50,721 nucleotides of DNA from Verrucomicrobiota bacterium (GTDB lineage Bacteria; Verrucomicrobiota; Verrucomicrobiia; CAIQCK01): positions 1-50,721 of the forward strand of contig JAPLTX010000010.1 in the NCBI GenBank assembly GCA_026397915.1. Direction: 5' to 3'. The number at the start of each line of letters is the position of its first letter. Position 1 is the stretch's first letter. The position numbers and the translations under genes were made by a program. The notes under the pieces are model-generated. The model was not told the origin of the DNA. It searched no databases and was given only the letters and a program-made list of their open reading frames with translations. Below are positions 1 through 8,885 of the stretch, piece by piece.

Positions 1-228
1 CACCTCGCATCCATCGCTTCCCTCGCTCCGTGCGGTGTCTCATGCTCCCAGATTCTCAGCCATCTCTACAATCCCGTCGTCGAAATCATTCACACCAAAG
101 TCTTCTGTGCCCCAGCCCCTTTAATCAGCGGTTCCCTAAAGAAGACGCACCCGGCCAAGTTTAGCAAAATGGCCTACGATGTGTTGGCCCGGCAAGGACC
201 TTTCGATCTGAGTAAGATTTGGGGCTAG
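1..228 (+). CDS. C-terminal fragment of an unidentified protein
   Basis: An open frame runs from the first base of the window to a TAG at 226-228, giving the last 75 residues of a protein whose start lies to the left. The tail ends in ...GPFDLSKIWG. It contains several Cys residues early on (SLAPCGVSCS) and a short basic stretch (SLKKTHPAKFSK). I do not recognise the family. The frame has no internal stop and lies well upstream of the convergent methyltransferase-like gene, so it is more likely a real gene end than chance, but nothing can be said about function. Confidence 0.45.
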   Translation, partial: HLASIASLAPCGVSCSQILSHLYNPVVEIIHTKVFCAPAPLISGSLKKTHPAKFSKMAYDVLARQGPFDLSKIWG

Positions 229-514
229 ACGCGTTTTGGGCAGCTACAGCGGATCGGTCGCCGGAGTTGGATGATACCCGCAGATGCGAGTGTGAGCGCG
301 CGAAGAAAGTCGAGAACCTGTTTCAACCGGCACAACAGCCAGGGCTGGGTTGGCGGTTCGCTAGTGCGGACGAACGATTGATTGCGGGCAACCTCGGTGG
401 AACTGTGTCGGCACTAATAAATACTCTGGCGGTCGAACCGAAGCGCGTCGGAAGGAACAGCACCCCCCCCACACAGGTTCTGCGGACAACAAAAGTCGGC
501 CTGGCCTCACGATG

Positions 515-1612
515 TCAAAACGCCTGCCGCCATTTCTTGAGTGCGCGTTTGAGTCTCCATTGCAGCCACACACGCGGGGTTTTCAAAACGCTGGGCCGGT
601 AATCTTCGACTGTTTTCATTCTCGAAAGAATCTCTTCCTTCCTTGCCCACAATCTCAGATTTCGATCACCTTTATGAAAACTCAGATACTTGAATGTCTT
701 GCTTAAGATGCTGATGACAGGAACAAAAGTTTCGGCGTTTCCTTCATACACGATGCCATCATCGGCAAGCACATCGTTTATGACTCGCGCGTAGTGGGAA
801 ACTTGTTCCTCGTTCATTTCTGCGAAGGATCCTGCGTTTATGACAAGATCAAATTTGCCGGCCTTACAGAGATCGTCCACCAAAAAATTCGGTATAAAGA
901 CGAATCCTTTGTCCGGCGGCTTGATCAAAGCCGCTGCGTCTCCATCATAGACAACGCCACCGGCACCACCCAAGCCGCTGGTCAACGTTAGATATACGGA
1001 GGAATAGGCAAGAGATTCAGGTAGATCAACCAGACAGTAAAGAGAAGGCTTCAGTATCCTCCAAAGAGAATAGGCCAGACCACCGTAACCGGAACCAATT
1101 TCCAAGATCCGAATCGAACCTTTCGAACGCAAGTAATCTATTGCCCCGGAGAGATACAGACTCGTGATTTGTTTCTGATAGAGAAGGACATCTTCATTGA
1201 CCAAGCCGCCGTCTATTTCCCAACCGATTTCGCCGAGCATACGAGGAGGCTGAGCGATCATTTCCTTGGGCAGTCGTGACGTTAGCTTCTGATACTCTTC
1301 GTTCAGATTCTCCGGAATTGGTGCCCAATGACAGCTCAACATCTTTCCAAGGTATTGCCCCGAAAATGGATAAGCATGAAACCTCCAAGTGTTGACAATA
1401 TCGTAACTGGGATTGAGGACGTAATTGTAGAGTTTGATGATCTTCCACATGGCGCTGGGAAGCACGAGTTCCTGCCGCAGCTTACCTTGTTCCAGTAAGC
1501 GTTCCCGCATCGCCATGGTGCCGCGAATTCCTTCCAGCGTGCCTAATGCTGACGTGAATTCGCTCTGATTGATCGATCTGAACATGGGCGCACATTCTTG
1601 TGGGTTATTCAT
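515..1612 (-). CDS. putative sugar O-methyltransferase (SAM-dependent)
   Basis: A 365-residue protein with a glycine-rich SAM-binding loop around residues 170-180 (ILEIGSGYGG), followed by an acidic strand end (LVDLPES) and a later DLVINAGSFAEM motif typical of class-I methyltransferases. The N-terminal 160 residues are helical and family specific. The overall pattern and length fit the putative sugar O-methyltransferase family found near polysaccharide and glycolipid genes. The start is ATG at 1612, preceded by a purine-rich AAAGGGAAAG. It follows the mla operon on the same strand by about 50 bp, so it may be co-transcribed, although no functional link is obvious. The substrate is unknown. 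Confidence 0.7.
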   Translation of the reverse strand: MNNPQECAPMFRSINQSEFTSALGTLEGIRGTMAMRERLLEQGKLRQELVLPSAMWKIIKLYNYVLNPSYDIVNTWRFHAYPFSGQYLGKMLSCHWAPIPENLNEEYQKLTSRLPKEMIAQPPRMLGEIGWEIDGGLVNEDVLLYQKQITSLYLSGAIDYLRSKGSIRILEIGSGYGGLAYSLWRILKPSLYCLVDLPESLAYSSVYLTLTSGLGGAGGVVYDGDAAALIKPPDKGFVFIPNFLVDDLCKAGKFDLVINAGSFAEMNEEQVSHYARVINDVLADDGIVYEGNAETFVPVISILSKTFKYLSFHKGDRNLRLWARKEEILSRMKTVEDYRPSVLKTPRVWLQWRLKRALKKWRQAF

Positions 1613-1663
1613 AGCTTTCCCTTTCTCTTCTGCGCGGTTATGTCACTCGTAATTCTTACGGTT

Positions 1664-2380
1664 TTATTTTTCCGTGGTTGGTGTGCCAGTGGTTTTGGTT
1701 TCCATCGGCAAGGACGCGGCGACCGCTTTGCTCGCAGCGGCTATGGCCTCGCTGAGTCGCTCGGCCAACTGTCCATAGTCTTTCCCGTTCCATGCCACCG
1801 GGTCCGCAGTGAACGCGCCGCGTTTGGTCGCCGTTGAGTTCTTCCCGGCCGGCCGCATTTCCCACGTCATGGCGAAACGAATCGAGCTGTTTCCGTTTTC
1901 AACCCGCACCCCCTCGCAGGCCAGGATACGGATCGTCACTTCATAATCCAGCGTGTCGTCTCCGTGCGAATTCAACGCAACCTTCTCCACGTTTCGGGCG
2001 GAACTGAGAGTTTCTTTCATCACGCGACCAATTCCCTGGTCGAGCGGCTCTGCCCACTGGTCAAAATCCTCAAAATGAATCTCATTTGCGCCCGTTCGAA
2101 CAACCATAGCCTTGCTCCGCAAATAGGCCGGCACTTCCACTGGCTTCAATCCCACCTTCCACCGCTTGATCCCGCCTTCAGCGGCTTGCTCGGGCGGGGC
2201 ACTCTTAACGGTCAGCGCATAGAATCGTGTAGGGTCGGCGTGCGGCTGCAATAAAGAACAACCGCTCAGAACATAGGAAGCGAAGGCGCAAAACAGCAGA
2301 ACGAACGAGCGGCTCATCGCCCTGGAGAATGTTTGCGGAATCTCAAAAGCCGGGGACTTGGTTGGTCGAGTTGGTTGCAT
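1664..2380 (-). CDS. ABC-type transport auxiliary lipoprotein (PqiC/YmbA-like)
   Basis: A 238-residue lipoprotein. The hydrophobic segment SFVLLFCAFASYVLSGC ends in a lipobox (LSGC) with Cys near residue 41. The mature part begins like the auxiliary lipoproteins of MCE transport systems (DPTRFYALTV) and has the family's predicted alpha/beta layout. It is the last gene of the mla operon, starting 2 nt after the mlaD stop. An AAGGAAC Shine-Dalgarno precedes ATG 2380, supporting that start. A second ATG at 2317 would give a more conventional signal peptide. Its likely role is an outer-membrane or periplasmic partner in lipid transport between the membranes. Confidence 0.8.
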   Translation of the reverse strand: MQPTRPTKSPAFEIPQTFSRAMSRSFVLLFCAFASYVLSGCSLLQPHADPTRFYALTVKSAPPEQAAEGGIKRWKVGLKPVEVPAYLRSKAMVVRTGANEIHFEDFDQWAEPLDQGIGRVMKETLSSARNVEKVALNSHGDDTLDYEVTIRILACEGVRVENGNSSIRFAMTWEMRPAGKNSTATKRGAFTADPVAWNGKDYGQLAERLSEAIAAASKAVAASLPMETKTTGTPTTEK

Positions 2381-2381
2381 A

Positions 2382-3062
2382 TTACGGTTCCTTGTTGGGG
2401 CGCTTTTTCCCCGTGATCAACGCGTTGGGGTTTCGTTCCAGAAAGTCGGCCAACTGTTGCAGCGACTGGGCCGCCTCCTTGACTTGCTGAAGTGTCTTGA
2501 CCGCTTCCTCCGCGAAATCCGCCTTCTTCAAATCACTGACGATCTTGGAGAAGTTCGCCATCAGTTCGTGAATCTGGGATGTCACCGTTGGCACCACGGG
2601 GTATTCGGCATCGCAGTTGGCCGGCGGCGCCGGGAATTTCCGGGGATCGAGAAAATCCAACTGCACGAACTGTTGGCCGGTGATGCCCACCAGTTCCAAC
2701 TTGGCGCGCAAGCCTTCTTCGACCAGCCGTTGCAAAGTGGCGCGGTCGGTGAGCTTGATCGTCTGCCCCGCCGCGTCGGTGATGGCATTGTTGTCCAACT
2801 CGCCGCCGACGGCCACCGGCGCCGGCCAGGTTTTCGCGTCGTAACGGACACGGATGGTCACAACCCGGCCCACCAGGACTCCACGCAGTTTCACGGCGCC
2901 CCCTACGTCCAATCCCTGCACCGGCTCGTCGAAGTAAGCCACGAAACGTCCCGGCTTGGAAAAGAGATGGATGGACCGGAACGAAAGGAGCGCCGCGACA
3001 ATCAACAGAAGGGCGCCGAGCAAGAACATGCCGGCCAAGGCCGGATTGAGTTTATTTTTCAC
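2382..3062 (-). CDS. mlaD: MlaD-family MCE-domain protein
   Basis: A 226-residue protein with one N-terminal transmembrane helix (about residues 8-27, AGMFLLGALLLIVAALLSF), then one MCE domain with the typical opening VAYFDEPVQGLDVGGAVKLRGVLVGRV. The C-terminal third is helical and probably coiled coil. MCE proteins form hexameric rings that carry phospholipids across the periplasm with the MlaE/MlaF inner-membrane complex. The gene overlaps the upstream ATPase gene by 4 nt (ATGA), and the lipoprotein gene follows immediately. A single MCE domain with a short tail resembles MlaD more than PqiB. Confidence 0.88.
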   Translation of the reverse strand: MKNKLNPALAGMFLLGALLLIVAALLSFRSIHLFSKPGRFVAYFDEPVQGLDVGGAVKLRGVLVGRVVTIRVRYDAKTWPAPVAVGGELDNNAITDAAGQTIKLTDRATLQRLVEEGLRAKLELVGITGQQFVQLDFLDPRKFPAPPANCDAEYPVVPTVTSQIHELMANFSKIVSDLKKADFAEEAVKTLQQVKEAAQSLQQLADFLERNPNALITGKKRPNKEP

Positions 3063-3874
3063 TTTGAAATAGGGTCCGGTTTGACGGCTGAAGGGTGTTT
3101 CGTTCGCTTTGAGGAATCTTCGTCCTGATTCAGGAAGTCCCGCACGCGCGGGTCGGTGCTTGTGGCGGCCAGTTCGCGTGGAGCGCCTTCGGCAATGATT
3201 CCCTTGGTTTTGTGATCCAGCACAATGACGCGGTCGGCGAGTCTGAAAATACTGGAGAGTTGGTGGGACACAATAACCATGGTCGTCCCCAAGGTTTCGC
3301 GCACTTGCAGGATCAACTGATCCATCTCGCGCGAGGTGATGGGGTCCAAGCCAGTCGAAGGCTCGTCGAAAAACACGATCGCCGGGTCCAACGCCAGCGC
3401 CCGGGCCAGGGCCGCCCGTTTCTTCATGCCACCACTAAGCTCCGACGGATAAAGCTCCTCAGACCCGGACAAACCCACTTGGGCCAGTTTCAGCGTGGTG
3501 ATCTCCAGGCGATCCTCTCGCGTCAAAGACGTGTGCTCTTCCAGTGGCAGGGACACATTTTCCGCCAGCGTCATGGAACTCCACAACGCACTGTTTTGGT
3601 AGAGCACGCCGAACGTTTTCAAAATGTCCCGACGCTGCACGGCATCCGCCGCGGTGAAGCTCTTTCCGAAATAGGCGACGTCTCCCTTCAACGGTTTCAG
3701 CAATCCGATCATGCACCGGAGCAGCGTGCTCTTGCCGCAGCCGCTTCCGCCGATGACAAAAAACAACTCCCGGGAATGAACCGAAAAGGATACTTTCTGC
3801 AACACCACGGTTTCGCCGTAGCCGCAGGCCAGGTTCTTGACTTCGATCACGGTCTTTGGGGTGTCGCTTTTCAT
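3059..3874 (-). CDS. mlaF: MlaF-like ABC transporter ATPase
   Basis: A 271-residue ATPase with all ABC motifs: Walker A GGSGCGKST near residue 44, a Q-loop (LYQNSALWSSM), signature LSGGMKKRAALARAL, Walker B IVFFDEPSTGLD and the switch histidine in VSHQ. The MKKR variant of the signature region is typical of the MlaF branch that powers retrograde or anterograde phospholipid transport. It lies between the permease gene (7 nt upstream) and mlaD (4-nt overlap). The C-terminal 25 residues are polar and poorly conserved. Confidence 0.93.
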   Translation of the reverse strand: MKSDTPKTVIEVKNLACGYGETVVLQKVSFSVHSRELFFVIGGSGCGKSTLLRCMIGLLKPLKGDVAYFGKSFTAADAVQRRDILKTFGVLYQNSALWSSMTLAENVSLPLEEHTSLTREDRLEITTLKLAQVGLSGSEELYPSELSGGMKKRAALARALALDPAIVFFDEPSTGLDPITSREMDQLILQVRETLGTTMVIVSHQLSSIFRLADRVIVLDHKTKGIIAEGAPRELAATSTDPRVRDFLNQDEDSSKRTKHPSAVKPDPISK

Positions 3875-3881
3875 GGGTCGG

Positions 3882-5129
3882 TTAGATTCTCAACACATTG
3901 AAAATCGTGCCGAACAAAGCGTCGGCCAGAATAATCAGCATAACGCCGGTCACCACGGCCGAGGATGTCGCCGCGCCGACGCCGGCAGCACTCCGCTCGC
4001 ACTTCATTCCCCGCAGACACCCGGCGAGGCCGACGGCCAGGCCGAAGAAGAGGCTCTTGATCAACCCGGTGGTCACATCCAGCACACCCACGGAAGCCTG
4101 CGTTTCGATCCAATAAGCCGCCGCAGGAATATCCAGCATCGTCGCCGATACAAACATGCCGCCCAGGACACCGAGGACATTCGCATACGCCGCGAGGACT
4201 GGCATCATCAGCGTCACCGCCAGCAACCGGGGGAGCGCCAAGAAGTCCACCGCCGAAACGCCCAGGGTTTCCAAGGCGTCAATTTCCTCGCCCACTTTCA
4301 TGTTGCCGAGCTGGGCAGCGAACCCCGCACCTGTGCCGCCGGCCACGATCACCGCCGCCATCATCGGCCCCATCTCCCGCACCACGGCCAGCCCGACCAA
4401 GTCCGCCACAAAGATGGCGGCGCCGAATTGCCGCAACTGAATCGCCGCTTGAAAGGCCAGGATCACACCCACCAGAAAACTGACCACACTCACAATCGGC
4501 AACGACGTCGCCCAGCACTGCTGCATTTCGAACAGACAATCCATCCAACGGAATTGTCGCGGTTTCTTTGCCGCATCCATGAAACCAAGAGTGCATTCCC
4601 CAATAAACGAAACCATTTCCATTGCATGGCTCGCCCACATCTTTGCCATGTCTCCTGCCAACCCCCAGGTCGACTTGACGTCCGTTTTGGCCATGGGTTT
4701 TGGCTCGCTTATCCCCGCGACTTGCCGCAGCAGCGCCTGCAAATTCTTGGGCAACGCTTCGACATGAAAATCTTTCTTCGACTTCGCACACCAGGCTTGG
4801 CCGTGCACCAGGAACAGCACCAACGTAGTGTCCCACTTTCCCAAACCCTCCGGCACCACCCGCATGCTCGTCGCGGTTTTCTCGCCCAGCACACCGGTCC
4901 ATGAAGGAACTGGCTCGCTCAGCCGCCAATCGCCCCCGACTTTCACCAGACACTCACTGCCCGATTGCCCGGTTTCCAGTTTAGCCGTGGCGGTTCTGAG
5001 TTCCGTGCCGGCCTCTGGCAATTGCTGACGCGCTGTCATAGGTCGAAAACCACTTGGGAGGAAACGAGCGGTCAAATTAGGTTGAGGCCCGCAACCGGCT
5101 CTGCCCGCATCATATTTGTAACGAGCCAT
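3882..5129 (-). CDS. mlaE: MlaE-like permease with N-terminal STAS-like domain
   Basis: A 415-residue protein. Residues about 60-140 resemble the STAS-like domain fused to many MlaE permeases (KVGGDWRLSEPVPSW...LGKWDTTLVLFL). The rest is the MlaE permease fold with about five membrane segments, including VVSFLVGVILAFQAAIQLR and the loop GLAVVREMGPMMAAVIVAG. It forms the membrane channel of the Mla lipid transporter with MlaF and MlaD. ATG 5129 is preceded by AGAAGA. A second in-frame ATG at 5039 (MTARQQLP) is also possible. The promoter-operator at 5147-5193 lies just upstream, and a 22-codon ORF beginning at 5140 overlaps this start in another frame. Confidence 0.88.
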   Translation of the reverse strand: MARYKYDAGRAGCGPQPNLTARFLPSGFRPMTARQQLPEAGTELRTATAKLETGQSGSECLVKVGGDWRLSEPVPSWTGVLGEKTATSMRVVPEGLGKWDTTLVLFLVHGQAWCAKSKKDFHVEALPKNLQALLRQVAGISEPKPMAKTDVKSTWGLAGDMAKMWASHAMEMVSFIGECTLGFMDAAKKPRQFRWMDCLFEMQQCWATSLPIVSVVSFLVGVILAFQAAIQLRQFGAAIFVADLVGLAVVREMGPMMAAVIVAGGTGAGFAAQLGNMKVGEEIDALETLGVSAVDFLALPRLLAVTLMMPVLAAYANVLGVLGGMFVSATMLDIPAAAYWIETQASVGVLDVTTGLIKSLFFGLAVGLAGCLRGMKCERSAAGVGAATSSAVVTGVMLIILADALFGTIFNVLRI

Positions 5130-5140
5130 CTTCTTCTCAT
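5072..5140 (-). CDS. possible 22-aa leader ORF overlapping mlaE start
   Basis: The first ATG after the predicted -10 box (6 nt downstream, the same spacing seen at several other copies of this promoter) opens a 22-codon frame starting MRRRWLVTN that ends inside mlaE in a different frame. If the transcript is leaderless, ribosomes would begin here and could modulate or couple initiation at the mlaE ATG 11 nt further on. It may be only a by-product of promoter architecture. No homologue is recognised. Confidence 0.25.
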   Translation of the reverse strand: MRRRWLVTNMMRAEPVAGLNLI

Positions 5141-5146
5141 GGCAGC

Positions 5147-5193
5147 ACGATAGACAGTGAAGCCTTGCGGCTGCTATGGGGTGTTCACCCCAT
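5147..5193 (-). promoter_or_regulatory. dyad operator/promoter copy 1 (to mlaE)
   Basis: Core ATGGGGT-GTTC-ACCCCAT at 5176-5193. The perfect inverted repeat extends two bases each side (CT...AG, 5174-5195). Reading toward mlaE there are 23 bp and then TATCGT (plus-strand 5147-5152) as the -10 candidate, with an ATG 6 nt later at 5140 and the mlaE ATG at 5129. Same architecture as the other copies in this window. Confidence 0.7.
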
Positions 5194-5324
5194 AGACGGA
5201 TGGAAGCAAGCGGTAGAGAGTGACGTTGTTTAGGCGCGGCTTGCCGAGCGCGAACCTGTGGCCCGCGATGGCGGGATACAACAGCCTTGGGCGAGCGAAC
5301 GGCAAGACACGATCTCGGAATTCG

Positions 5325-5636
5325 ATGAAAATGAAATTGAGTAAGTTGTCAAAGCCGTATCCAACGGCGTTGCGCAAACATTTGAAGCCAAGCTCCAAGA
5401 CCAGCTTGCAGCCGGCCATCCGGCTGGGACGCCAGGCGGTGGCCCTTGGGTTGGAGACGTTGGACTTGGCTAATATCCACGTGCAGGCCTTGACGACCTT
5501 GGCGTTGAAAAAAGCGGCCAAGGCCAACACGCAGGGCCTGAAAAAAGAAATTGCCGGCACGCAACGGCTGGTGAGACAATCCATCACAACAATCAACCGG
5601 TTCGCGCGTGAATTCGCCCTCCATCATGAATCGTAA
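5325..5636 (+). CDS. small RsbU_N-like protein derived from a histidine kinase gene
   Basis: A 103-residue protein if begun at ATG 5325; the frame is open upstream to 5220. Residues 13-60 (PTALRKHL...RLGRQAVALGLETLDLA) match the N-terminus of the downstream kinase almost position for position. They then join directly to a second matching segment, NTQGLKKEIAGTQRLVRQS, which in the kinase lies about 150 residues later, after the phospho-acceptor His. The coiled coil and the HisKA_3 histidine are missing. It therefore appears to be a duplicate of the kinase with an internal deletion. The YxxAL-type helices resemble the RsbU N-terminal domain. Its stop overlaps the kinase start. It could be a docking or decoy protein, or a decaying duplicate. 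Confidence 0.5.
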   Translation: MKMKLSKLSKPYPTALRKHLKPSSKTSLQPAIRLGRQAVALGLETLDLANIHVQALTTLALKKAAKANTQGLKKEIAGTQRLVRQSITTINRFAREFALHHES

Positions 5637-6783
5637 ATCCAGCGGACTGTCGCGGCGCTATCAGACAGCTTTGCGGCGCTATCTCAAGCAAGCTCCGACG
5701 GCGAGTTTGCAACCGGCGACGAGACTGGGACGTCAGGCAGTGATTTTGGGACTGGAGACGCTGGACCTGGCCCTGATTCACGAGCAGGCACTGATTACCC
5801 AAGTGCTGCTGCGTTGTTCACCTGCCGTCATGGATCGGATGTTCAAGCGGGCGGGGACGTTTTTTGCCGAGGCCACTGTCCCGCTGGAGGAAACACACCG
5901 CTTGGCGCTGGAAGCCAACGCCCGCTTGAGGCAGGCAAATCGGACGCTGAACCAGCGGACCGTGGAGCTGGCCACCTCCAACCGGGAGTTAAAGAAGGAA
6001 ATCGCCCAACGTGAAACCGTGGAGAAAACCCTCCGGCAAAGCAAACATCGCTTCAGTCAGCTATTGGAACAGTCACAGCTCCTACAGGAACAACTGCGGC
6101 ATCTGACGCACGAGATTCTCTCGACGCAGGAGGAAGAGCGAAAGAAGATCAGCCGCGAGCTGCATGATGTCATCGCCCAGGTCCTGACGGGCATCAATGT
6201 CCAGTTGGCGACCTTGAAAACGGGGGCCGTGGTCAATACCAAGGGCCTCAACCAAAACATCTCGCGCACGCAACGGCTGGTGGAACAGTCGGTGGACATC
6301 GTGCACCGGTTCGCCCGCGAATTGCGCCCGGCGGTGTTGGACGATCTGGGGTTGATTCCCGCCCTGCATTCGTTCATGAAAAACTTTACGAAAAATACGG
6401 GCATCCGCGTGAGTTTGACGGCGTTTGCGGGGGTGGAAAAATTGGACATTACAAAGCGCACGGTGCTCTTTCGCATCACCCAGGAAGCGATGACCAACGT
6501 CGCCCGCCATGCGCAAGCCAGCCGGGTGGAAATGAGCCTTCGAAAACTCCCGAATGCCGTTGGCATGGAAATCAAAGACAACGGCAAATCCTTCGACGTG
6601 GAACAGGTGCTGCACGCCAGGAAGAACAAACGCCTCGGTCTGCTCGGCATGAGAGAGCGGGTGGAGATGACCGGCGGCAAGTTCATGGTGAAATCCAGCC
6701 CGGGCCACGGCACCACTATCCAGGCGCAGATTCCGCTCGGCAACGGCCCTCGCGGGCGGGGATCAATGAAAGGATGCTCTTAA
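5626..6783 (+). CDS. NarL-type sensor histidine kinase with RsbU_N-like N-terminus
   Basis: A 385-residue soluble kinase. The N-terminal about 75 residues (RYQTALRRYL...TRLGRQAVILGLETLDLALIHEQAL) resemble the RsbU N-terminal domain. They are followed by a long coiled coil (about 85-170) and a HisKA_3 dimerisation domain with the phospho-acceptor in SRELHD (about H180). The HATPase_c part has an N-box in RITQEAMTNVARHA and a glycine-rich LGLLGMRERV. No transmembrane segment or PAS domain is seen. ATG 5626 overlaps the stop of the preceding small gene, and the kaiC ATG directly abuts its stop codon, so it belongs to the Kai operon and probably reads out KaiC state or a stress input. Confidence 0.85.
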   Translation: MNRKSSGLSRRYQTALRRYLKQAPTASLQPATRLGRQAVILGLETLDLALIHEQALITQVLLRCSPAVMDRMFKRAGTFFAEATVPLEETHRLALEANARLRQANRTLNQRTVELATSNRELKKEIAQRETVEKTLRQSKHRFSQLLEQSQLLQEQLRHLTHEILSTQEEERKKISRELHDVIAQVLTGINVQLATLKTGAVVNTKGLNQNISRTQRLVEQSVDIVHRFARELRPAVLDDLGLIPALHSFMKNFTKNTGIRVSLTAFAGVEKLDITKRTVLFRITQEAMTNVARHAQASRVEMSLRKLPNAVGMEIKDNGKSFDVEQVLHARKNKRLGLLGMRERVEMTGGKFMVKSSPGHGTTIQAQIPLGNGPRGRGSMKGCS

Positions 6784-8541
6784 ATGAAAACAACCAGTCC
6801 CAAATCCACCCCCTCGGCAACCAGTTTGCCCAAGTGCCCCACGGGCATCCAGGGTCTCGACGAAATTACCGGCGGCGGGGTGCCGCGCGGACGGCCCACA
6901 CTGGTTTGCGGCGGCGCGGGTTGCGGCAAGACGCTGTTGGCGGCGGAATTCCTCGTGCGCGGCGCGGTGCAGTTCGGCGAGCCGGGCGTGTTCATGGCCT
7001 TCGAGGAGACGGAAAAGGAGTTGAAGGCCAACGTCGCGTCGCTCGGATTTGATCTGGCGGGCCTGGTCCGGCGCAAAAAACTCATGCTCGACTACGTCCA
7101 CATCGAGCGCAGTGAAATCCAGGAGAGCGGCGAGTATGATTTGGAAGGATTGTTTGTCCGGCTGAATCATGCGATTGATTCCATCGGCGCCAAGCGCGTG
7201 GTGCTGGACTCGCTGGAAGCGCTGTTCGCCAGCCTGCCCAACGAGGCCATCCTGCGCGCCGAATTGCGCCGGCTCTTCCGCTGGCTCAAGGAGAAAGGCG
7301 TGACCGCCGTCATCACGGCCGAGCGCGGGCGCGAACAACTGACGCGCCACGGGCTGGAGGAATACGTGTCCGACTGCGTCATCCTGCTCGACCATCGGGT
7401 TGTTGATCAGATTGCCACGCGGAATCTGCGCGTGGTGAAATATCGCGGCACGCTTCACGGCACCAACGAATTTCCCTTTCTCATCGGCGACGACGGCATC
7501 AGCGTGCTGCCCATCACGTCGCTGGGGCTGAATCACAAGATCTCGGGCGAACGGATTGCCACCGGCATCCCCCGTCTCGACGCGATGCTGGGCGGGCGGG
7601 GCTTTTTCCGCGGCAGCAGCATTCTGCTCACGGGCACGCCCGGCACCGGCAAGACCATCGTCGCCGCCAACTTTGCCCAAGCCGCCTGCCGGCGCGGGGA
7701 GCGCACCCTCTTTTTCTCATTCGAGGAATCACCCAACCAGATCGTCCGCAACATGCATTCCATCGGGTTGCGCCTGGAGCCGTTGGTCAAGCGTGGCCTG
7801 CTGCGGTTTCACGCAGCGCGGCCTTCACTCTACGGCTTGGAAATGCATTTGGCCACGATGTTCAAGGAGATTGCCGAGTTTCAACCCCACGTCGTCATCA
7901 TAGACCCCGTTACCAGCCTGATGGACGCAGGCACCTCCTCCGAATGCCGGGGGATGATAACGCGACTGGTTGATTATTTGAAGGCCGGACAAGTCACCAC
8001 ACTCTTCACCAGTCTGACGCAGAGCGGCCACGCGCTGCAACAAAGTGAAGCCGCCATGTCCTCGCTCATGGACTCCTGGCTGTTATTGCAGGATGTCGAA
8101 GGCAACGGCGAACGCAATCGCGTGCTTTACGTGCTCAAAGCGCGGGGCATGGCGCACTCGAACCAAATCCGCGAGTTCCTGATTTCGGACCATGGCATTG
8201 ACCTCGTGGACGCTTACATCGGTGCCAGCGGCGTGTTGACCGGCTCCGCCCGCGTCGCGCAAGGAGCCTTGGAAAAAGCCGTCGTGCTGGCCAACCAGCA
8301 GGAAGCCGCCACGCTCAAGCGCGAAGTGGAGCGCAAACGCGCGGCGCTCGAACAGAAAATCAGCGGGCTGCGCTCCGATTACGAAACCGAAGCCGCGGAA
8401 TTACGGCGCATTGCCGAACAGGTCGGCACGCGAACTTTCGTGCTGGGCACCGAGCGGACAGCCTCAGGCATCTTGCGCCAGGCGGATATCAAGGTGGCGG
8501 CCAGCACGCAGAGCAAACCCAAACCGGGGAGGAAAATTTGA
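6784..8541 (+). CDS. kaiC: KaiC-like double RecA ATPase
   Basis: A 585-residue protein with two KaiC RecA domains. CI has Walker A GGAGCGKT (residues 43-50) and the catalytic Glu pair in [11 protein letters not shown] has Walker A GTPGTGKT (about 285) and SFEESPNQ. At the position of the cyanobacterial phosphorylation sites S431/T432 the sequence reads MSSLMDS (Ser426-Ser427), so autophosphorylation is plausible. The last about 70 residues are a charged coiled coil ([16 protein letters not shown]) that extends beyond cyanobacterial KaiC and may mediate partner binding. The genes for two KaiBs and two histidine kinases are fused into the same operon by abutting or overlapping codons. No KaiA is visible, as in most non-cyanobacterial systems, which tend to act in stress or timer functions. 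Confidence 0.95.
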   Translation: MKTTSPKSTPSATSLPKCPTGIQGLDEITGGGVPRGRPTLVCGGAGCGKTLLAAEFLVRGAVQFGEPGVFMAFEETEKELKANVASLGFDLAGLVRRKKLMLDYVHIERSEIQESGEYDLEGLFVRLNHAIDSIGAKRVVLDSLEALFASLPNEAILRAELRRLFRWLKEKGVTAVITAERGREQLTRHGLEEYVSDCVILLDHRVVDQIATRNLRVVKYRGTLHGTNEFPFLIGDDGISVLPITSLGLNHKISGERIATGIPRLDAMLGGRGFFRGSSILLTGTPGTGKTIVAANFAQAACRRGERTLFFSFEESPNQIVRNMHSIGLRLEPLVKRGLLRFHAARPSLYGLEMHLATMFKEIAEFQPHVVIIDPVTSLMDAGTSSECRGMITRLVDYLKAGQVTTLFTSLTQSGHALQQSEAAMSSLMDSWLLLQDVEGNGERNRVLYVLKARGMAHSNQIREFLISDHGIDLVDAYIGASGVLTGSARVAQGALEKAVVLANQQEAATLKREVERKRAALEQKISGLRSDYETEAAELRRIAEQVGTRTFVLGTERTASGILRQADIKVAASTQSKPKPGRKI

Positions 8542-8870
8542 TGAAAACCAAACTAGTGAAGCGCCGGGTCGCCGCGACCCCGCGCCGGCCCGCCAAACTC
8601 TGGCAACTGCGCCTTTACGTGACCGACTCCACGTCCAAATCGCTGACGGCGTTCTCGAACCTGAAGAAGTTTTGCGAAAGCCACCTCAAAGGCCGCTATC
8701 GCATCACGGTGATTGATTTGGTGAAGCATCCCCACCTGGCCAAAGGCGACCAAATCCTGGCCATTCCCACGGTGGTGCGCAAGTTGCCGAAGCCCGTGCG
8801 AACCATCATTGGCAACCTTTCCAACATCGAACACGTGCTCGTCGGCTTGGATTTGCGCCCCGCCGGTTAA
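8541..8870 (+). CDS. kaiB: KaiB-like protein (first copy)
   Basis: A 109-residue thioredoxin-like KaiB protein. The core [22 protein letters not shown], the central [24 protein letters not shown] and the [10 protein letters not shown] signature near the end are diagnostic. KaiB binds the CI ring of KaiC. ATG 8541 overlaps the kaiC stop (TGATG) behind a GGGGAGGAAAA Shine-Dalgarno. The N-terminus has a basic 18-residue extension ([14 protein letters not shown]) not found in canonical KaiB. Confidence 0.93.
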   Translation: MKTKLVKRRVAATPRRPAKLWQLRLYVTDSTSKSLTAFSNLKKFCESHLKGRYRITVIDLVKHPHLAKGDQILAIPTVVRKLPKPVRTIIGNLSNIEHVLVGLDLRPAG

Positions 8871-8885
8871 CCGGGACAAACGCCC

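Noticed and set aside
3837..4904. Long open frame (355 codons) on the plus strand opposite mlaE
   Set aside because: His/Arg/Gln-rich composition and exact antiparallel overlap with a well-supported permease; a shadow of GC-rich coding sequence.
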